From the NCBI GenBank assembly GCA_948857205.1, contig CAQPRV010000062.1, forward strand, positions 1-64,000: 64,000 nucleotides of DNA, written 5' to 3'. Position numbers and translations under genes: made by a program. The DNA is from an uncultured Clostridia bacterium (GTDB taxonomy: Bacteria; Bacillota; Clostridia; TANB77; CAG-508). The notes below the pieces were generated by a model that did not search any database, was not told where the DNA came from, and saw nothing but the letters and a program-made list of their open reading frames with translations. Numbering within the stretch: position 1 is the first letter of the stretch; every line of letters begins with the position of its first letter. Positions 59,851-64,000 of this stretch are shown one piece after another.

Positions 59851-59960
59851 TTTTTTCCACCCCTTTCAATGGATTTCATCCATTACTATAAAATAGTTTT
59901 TATATGTTATTTTATTCATCTTTAAGTTTATTTTCTACTATTTTTAGCATTTACATAATT

Positions 59961-59989
59961 ATTTTATATACTTTTCTTGGTAAAGTCAA
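59961..59989 (-). promoter_or_regulatory. V-ATPase operon promoter
   Basis: Minus strand TTGACT, 17-base spacer, TAAAAT, about 110 bases upstream of ntpF. It lies inside the element, so the operon does not depend on read-through from pdaA. Confidence 0.75.
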
Positions 59990-60101
59990 TATTTTTTGCT
60001 AATTTTTAGAAAATATTATTTTAATTTGTTTTTTATTCATTGTTAGATACCTCCCCATACATTTTGGCTTTTGTATCTTGTTGTAATTTCCTACTATAAA
60101 A

Positions 60102-60147
60102 AAACAATTACTAAAATTTTTTAGACTTTAAATTTTAGTAATTGTTT
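60102..60147 (-). terminator. Strong terminator just inside the element at attL
   Basis: Perfect 18-base arms AAACAATTACTAAAATTT / AAATTTTAGTAATTGTTT with a seven-T run on the minus strand. It stops transcripts of the interrupted pdaA 5' part before they enter the V-ATPase operon. Confidence 0.85.
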
Positions 60148-60191
60148 CTATTTACTCTAAATAGACTATTCTTTATACTTTTTCAATTTTT

Positions 60192-60231
60192 AAATTTATG
60201 GACATTAAAGATTTAGGAGTATGATTTCCTA
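60192..60231 (-). other. attL of the pdaA element
   Basis: Core AGTATGATTTCCTA on the plus strand (60218-60231), identical to 43164-43177. Element-side arm on the plus strand is AAATTTATGGACATTAA then AGATTTAGGA (60192-60218), the inverted counterpart of the arm at attR. In the coding direction the order is pdaA 5' part, core, arm. Confidence 0.8.
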
Positions 60232-60652
60232 CTATATGTCCCTCATTAATCATTTGCTTAACTATATCTGGCTGAGAATTTACATAGTGAGCAGTTATAA
60301 AAAAAGCTGCTTTTACTTGATTATTTTTTAAAGTTTCCAAAATTTTATTAGTATAACCTGCCTCATATCCTTCATCAAAGGTTAAATAAATAAACTTCTT
60401 ATCTTTATTGCCTAAACAAATACCATTATTATTTTCTAAAACCTTCTTATTTTCACTACCTACATCAGGTTGTTCATGATTATCATTTCTTTTTATACCC
60501 CAACCAATTTTTTTATTACTTAATCCATTAGAACTTGAGGTATTAAGATTCATATCTGTATTTTGTTCAAAAATACTAAGTGAAAATATACCTACAATTA
60601 AAATAAATAATAATAAGTATTTAAAAAAATAATTTCTTTTTGTAATATTCAT
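60218..60652 (-). CDS. pdaA: PdaA 5' part (spore cortex deacetylase), cut at attL
   Basis: The N-terminal half of PdaA. N-terminal membrane anchor/signal (LLLFILIVGIFSLSIF), then KKIGWGIKRNDNHEQPDVG, the catalytic FIYLTFDEGYEAGYT (family Asp pair partly Glu/Asn in PdaA) and NEGHIVGNHT, all as in B. subtilis PdaA. After GNHT (60218) the reading frame continues only 14 codons into the element and stops at 60173. Start 60652 follows TAGGAGGTAATATT. As it stands the product lacks the second half of the NodB barrel; precise excision would restore it in frame with 42777-43163. Divergent from agrA. Confidence 0.9.
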
Positions 60653-60717
60653 AATATTACCTCCTAATTTTTCTTACATCATTAATTTTATTCTATAGTT
60701 AAATTTGTAATTTTCTA

Positions 60718-60746
60718 TTGACAATATAATTTTTTTAGATTATATT
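60718..60746 (+). promoter_or_regulatory. agrAC promoter
   Basis: TTGACA, 17-base spacer, TATATT. A palindrome ACAATATAA...TTATATTGT (60721-60748) covers the spacer and -10 and may be an operator. The leader to agrA is about 90 bases, and the sequence also faces the pdaA promoter region. Confidence 0.65.
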
Positions 60747-60845
60747 GTTATTGTTTGCTGGAAAATAAAGGTAATTGACGATTTATGTCGATATCTACTT
60801 TTCCATTTTTGTTTACTACATTTATATTAAAGGAGAAAATAATAT

Positions 60846-61559
60846 ATGTTAAATTTTGTTATTTGCGATGATAACCTTAATATATTAGATAAATTAGAAA
60901 AAATGTTAGAAAATATATTCAACAATAACAATTTTGAAGCATCGATAACCTATAAATCTGATAATTCTAATGACATTTTAAATTATATTACTACTAATAA
61001 AGTTGATGTCATTTTATTAGATATTAATTTAAAATCTAAAAAAAGTGGATTAGAATTAGCTCATGAAATTAGAAAAAAGAATAAAGATGTTTATTTAATT
61101 TTTACAACTGGACACTTAGAATATGCAATGCTTGCATACAAATATAAAACTTTTGATTATATAGCTAAGCCAATAAATTATGATAGATTAGAAGAAACAA
61201 TTATAAGACTATTTGATGATATTAGTGAAACTCCAAAAAAATATATAAGTATAGATAATAAAAATACTTTAATTAATGAAGAAGATATAGTATTTATTAA
61301 GAAAGATTCTACCAAATTACTTTTTCACACACTTACTAATGATTATGATACATATAATTCTTTTAACAAATTCCAGAAAAAATTGCCTAATCATTATATA
61401 AGATGTCACAAATCATATATAATAAATATAAATCATATAAAAAATGTTGATCCTGTATGTAACACAATCAATTTTAAAAATGGTGATTCTTGTGCAATAG
61501 GACCTAAATATAAAACTAGTTTAATGGAGGTTTTAAATGATTATAGAAATATTGAATAA
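60846..61559 (+). CDS. agrA: AgrA-like LytTR response regulator
   Basis: A 237-residue response regulator. Receiver domain with acidic pair ICDDN and phospho-acceptor Asp in DVILLDINLK (about residue 57), then a LytTR DNA-binding domain (residues ~140-235) with YIRCHKSYIININHIKNVD. RBS AAAGGAGAAAATAAT. It overlaps agrC by 23 bases, and the agrC ribosome binding site ATGGAGG lies inside it. Partner of the histidine kinase that follows; probably activates agrBD and target genes in response to a cyclic peptide. Confidence 0.9.
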   Translation: MLNFVICDDNLNILDKLEKMLENIFNNNNFEASITYKSDNSNDILNYITTNKVDVILLDINLKSKKSGLELAHEIRKKNKDVYLIFTTGHLEYAMLAYKYKTFDYIAKPINYDRLEETIIRLFDDISETPKKYISIDNKNTLINEEDIVFIKKDSTKLLFHTLTNDYDTYNSFNKFQKKLPNHYIRCHKSYIININHIKNVDPVCNTINFKNGDSCAIGPKYKTSLMEVLNDYRNIE

Positions 61560-62892
61560 CCTATGGATTGCACTAAGTACACCAAATGAACTTTTAATTA
61601 ATTTGTTTGCAATTCCTGCTGGATTTATGGAAAATTATTTACTCATGAAATTGTTCATAACATTCTTTAATATAAATATATCTAATAAACAAAAAATTAT
61701 TTATGTATTATTAATCACATCTGCAGGTTTTATAACAATGTATCTTATTCCTAATCCATTTAATTTAGTGTTAAATTATATTTTCATGATTGCTATGGCA
61801 TATTACATACTAAAAATCTCTCTATTAAAAAGTACTGCTTCTGTAGTAGCTTCTGTTCTAATATTTAATATTGTTGGTGCATTAATTCTAAATCAATATA
61901 TGACAATTCTAAAAATAAGTGGGGAACAATTATCAACAATTCCTAAATATAGATTTTTATATGTTATAACAATGTATACAGTTGTAGCTATTATAATATA
62001 TATGATTAAAAATAGACATTTTAAAATTACTTTTTTAGAAGATATAGATAAAAAAACAAAATTTATTATTTTTTTGAATTTACTTTTTGGAATAATAATG
62101 ATAATAGTACAATCAGTTATTGCGGTTTATTACATAGATAAACTCCCTATTATAATTACATTTTTAAGTTTTATATCAATATTAGTTTATTTTATTTTAA
62201 ATATATATAGTTTAACAAAAGCTTTTGATTTAAACTTAACAAAAAGAAAATTAGAAAGTGCAAAAGAATATAATAATACTTTACATATATTACATGATAA
62301 TGTTAGAGGATTTAAACATGATTTTGATAATATAGTTACTACTATTGGTGGATATATTAAGACCGAAGACATGGAAGGTTTAAAAAAGTACTATTCACAA
62401 TTAGAAGATGATTGTGAAAAAGTCAATAATTTATATATATTAAATCCTGATATTATAAAAAATGATGGTATTTATAATTTACTAACTAAAAAATACTATG
62501 AAGCAGAATTTAAAAATATTAAAGTTAATATCACTTTTTTATTAGATTTAAGTATTCTTAATATGAAAATTTATGAATTTGCAAGGATTTTAGGAATCTT
62601 GCTTGATAATGCAATTGAAGCTAGTTCAGCTTGTGAAGAAAAAATAATTAATTTAATATTTAAAAATGATCAGAAAAACCATAGACAATTAATTATTATA
62701 GAAAATACATTTAAAAATCATGATATTGATACAGAAAAGATATTTGAAAAAGGTATTTCAGAAAAAGAAAATCATACTGGACTTGGTTTATGGGAAGTTA
62801 GAAAATTAGTGAAGAAAAATAATAATATTAATTTATTTACATCAAAGAATAAAAAGTATTTTGTTCAACAATTAGAAATTTATGAAAATTAA
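61537..62892 (+). CDS. agrC: AgrC-like sensor histidine kinase
   Basis: A 451-residue HPK10-type membrane kinase. About six or seven membrane helices in residues ~20-230 form the peptide-sensing part. The dimerisation helix carries the phospho-acceptor His in DNVRGFKHDFDNIV, followed by a GHKL ATPase domain with LGILLDNAIEA and the G box HTGLGLWEV. Expected to sense the peptide made by agrD and agrB, which lie downstream on the other strand. Confidence 0.9.
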   Translation: MIIEILNNLWIALSTPNELLINLFAIPAGFMENYLLMKLFITFFNINISNKQKIIYVLLITSAGFITMYLIPNPFNLVLNYIFMIAMAYYILKISLLKSTASVVASVLIFNIVGALILNQYMTILKISGEQLSTIPKYRFLYVITMYTVVAIIIYMIKNRHFKITFLEDIDKKTKFIIFLNLLFGIIMIIVQSVIAVYYIDKLPIIITFLSFISILVYFILNIYSLTKAFDLNLTKRKLESAKEYNNTLHILHDNVRGFKHDFDNIVTTIGGYIKTEDMEGLKKYYSQLEDDCEKVNNLYILNPDIIKNDGIYNLLTKKYYEAEFKNIKVNITFLLDLSILNMKIYEFARILGILLDNAIEASSACEEKIINLIFKNDQKNHRQLIIIENTFKNHDIDTEKIFEKGISEKENHTGLGLWEVRKLVKKNNNINLFTSKNKKYFVQQLEIYEN

Positions 62893-62905
62893 TCTATACT
62901 CTGTA

Positions 62906-62952
62906 ATCCAAACAAAAAAAGCTACATTAAATGTTGCTTTTTTTGTTTGGAT
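62906..62952. terminator. Bidirectional terminator between agrC and agrD
   Basis: Perfect 17-base arms ATCCAAACAAAAAAAGC / GCTTTTTTTGTTTGGAT between convergent genes; serves both agrAC and agrBD transcripts. Confidence 0.9.
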
Positions 62953-63030
62953 TGTATGTATAACTTTTAAGTTATATTTCTATAAAAATAGCATAAATAA
63001 ATAACTCTATAAATGCTAATATAAATAACA

Positions 63031-63147
63031 TTAGTCTTTAATCATAGATGCAGGCATTTTTGGTTGATGGAATACTACCACCATAAAACATGCTGTATTA
63101 GTTGCTTTTGCATATTTTTCTGCAACTTTAGCTAAAAATTTAAACAT
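63031..63147 (-). CDS. agrD: Cyclic autoinducer peptide precursor AgrD
   Basis: A 38-residue precursor. Amphipathic N-terminus MFKFLAKVAEKYAKA for membrane attachment, Cys at position 20 in NTACFMVVVF, then HQPKMPASM resembling the EPKVP-type AgrB recognition tail of staphylococcal AgrD. ATG at 63147 follows AAGGAGGGATTTTA. It lies 60 bases after agrB on the same strand. If processing occurs just before HQP, the thiolactone ring would have seven residues (Cys-Phe-Met-Val-Val-Val-Phe), larger than the usual five; the real cut site is unknown. Confidence 0.85.
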   Translation of the reverse strand: MFKFLAKVAEKYAKATNTACFMVVVFHQPKMPASMIKD

Positions 63148-63206
63148 TAAAATCCCTCCTTAGTAAAATCTATAATATAAGATATTTTGCCGGCATATAT
63201 CTTATA

Positions 63207-63833
63207 CTAAACATTTTCAATTGAAGTATTTCCATATACTTCATATCCATACTTACTGTTTGTTAATCTATATGCAATCTTTGTAATTGTTAAAGTTTGA
63301 ATAAAATTTGATAATACTAATATATTTGAAATTGTTTCATTTGGTATAATTATTGCAACAAATAATGCTATAGTATAAGTTATATATGCTACAATTTGCT
63401 TTTTTCTTCTGTCTTTTTTGTTTAATATTGGTACAGACTCTGTATCTGCTGGTGCATATAGCTTTATCATTACCATACCAAATATCCAAATTACTGAAAC
63501 TAAAATATATTTTACCATTATACTTAATACATAAAATTGTGAAATAAATGGTATTACACAATAAAAAGTTGTAGTAAATAAAATGCATCCAATATGAGTT
63601 TTTAAATGTATTCCTCCAGATGCCCCTTTATATGGAATTAATACTATAAATGTAAATAGTGCTAACCAAAATATTTTTAGTATGTAAGCTACTCCTAACA
63701 TTATAAATATTTTTGGAATTTCTCCTATTATGTTTTGTAGTCCATAGTTTATTACTTCTGCTTTTTCATCATTTATTTCTGGCATTTCTTTTCTAATTCT
63801 GTTGGTTAAAAAAGTACAGATTTTATCTATCAT
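63207..63833 (-). CDS. agrB: AgrB-like peptide-processing membrane protease
   Basis: A 208-residue integral membrane cysteine protease that cuts and cyclises AgrD. The catalytic His is in GASGGIHLKT and the catalytic Cys eight residues on in HIGCILFTT (about residues 75 and 83). Five or six membrane helices; Lys-rich loop NKKDRRKKQIVAYI. RBS GTGAGGTGAAAAA. Upstream gene of agrD; the pair is convergent with agrAC rather than in the usual agrBDCA order. Confidence 0.93.
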   Translation of the reverse strand: MIDKICTFLTNRIRKEMPEINDEKAEVINYGLQNIIGEIPKIFIMLGVAYILKIFWLALFTFIVLIPYKGASGGIHLKTHIGCILFTTTFYCVIPFISQFYVLSIMVKYILVSVIWIFGMVMIKLYAPADTESVPILNKKDRRKKQIVAYITYTIALFVAIIIPNETISNILVLSNFIQTLTITKIAYRLTNSKYGYEVYGNTSIENV

Positions 63834-63861
63834 TTTTTCACCTCACTTTATTACCAACCTC

Positions 63862-63870
63862 ATTATAGCA
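63862..63870 (-). promoter_or_regulatory. agrBD promoter, extended -10
   Basis: TGCTATAAT on the minus strand, 29 bases before agrB, with no convincing -35. That fits a promoter needing an activator such as AgrA. Confidence 0.5.
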
Positions 63871-64000
63871 CCGTTTCTACATTTTTCTCTTTTTTGTTTT
63901 ACGAAACTAATGAATTGTTTTATAAAAGTTCTGTTTTTGTCTTTTCATATATGCTTTTTTGTATAAAAATGAATTTTTTTAATATTATACTTTTCTACTT

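Overview
The window reads as a low-GC, spore-forming, anaerobic Clostridia-type genome. The evidence is the sporulation genes (spoVT, yqfC, yqfD, a split pdaA), an Enterococcus-type Na+ V-ATPase operon, L-lactate dehydrogenase, an agr quorum-sensing locus and strongly AT-biased codon use. The closest relatives are probably uncultivated gut Clostridia, but that is inference. Only the first ~95 bases look compositionally foreign.

Layout. 1-3.75 kb: ABC-F fragment, spoVT, a KAP-type NTPase and comF. 4.0-6.6 kb: mgtA. 6.7-11.3 kb: dnaE with an overlapping unknown gene. 11.3-15 kb: a large palindromic repeat, a thioesterase, recD2 and a small membrane protein. 15.1-32.7 kb: the S10-spc-alpha ribosomal superoperon, read on the minus strand from a consensus promoter at 32.7 kb to rplQ, with a second copy of the palindromic repeat between secY and adk. 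32.8-38.1 kb: accessory and metabolic genes. 38.1-43.2 kb: a minus-strand sporulation/RNA-maturation cluster (3' half of pdaA, yqfC, yqfD, an unknown gene, ybeY, a DUF3048 protein, ylbF). 43.2-60.2 kb: a 17-kb segment bounded by serine-integrase-type att sites; it carries a large serine recombinase, a HipA-like kinase, a degenerate HD-GYP protein, an LPKTG surface protein and the ntpFIKECGABD V-ATPase operon. 60.2-60.65 kb: 5' half of pdaA. 60.8-63.8 kb: agrAC facing agrBD.

Two observations stand out. First, seven genes or gene positions are interrupted by exactly one extra base, and every time it is a C placed immediately before a conserved glycine codon, which creates an in-frame CGG (CGG-N). 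It happens four times in dnaE and once each in recD2, ntpE and a maltose-acetyltransferase-like gene. Scanning every gene by eye, I found no other in-frame CGG codon except one near the end of the gene at 6732, where a +1 shift also leaves an open frame. Out-of-frame CGG (NNC GGN) is common and is read normally. The simplest reading is that CGG is not an arginine codon in this lineage but a +1 frameshift site decoded as glycine (GGN). A systematic sequence error has to be excluded.

Second, pdaA (spore cortex muramic-lactam deacetylase) is cut in two at a Gly-Asn-His-Thr sequence by the 17-kb segment. Both junctions share a 14-bp core. The element-side arms are inverted repeats of each other, as in a serine-integrase attP, and the recombinase lies 0.15 kb from one junction. 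Precise excision would rebuild an in-frame 273-residue PdaA. This resembles the skin element in sigK, but the cargo here includes the V-ATPase operon.
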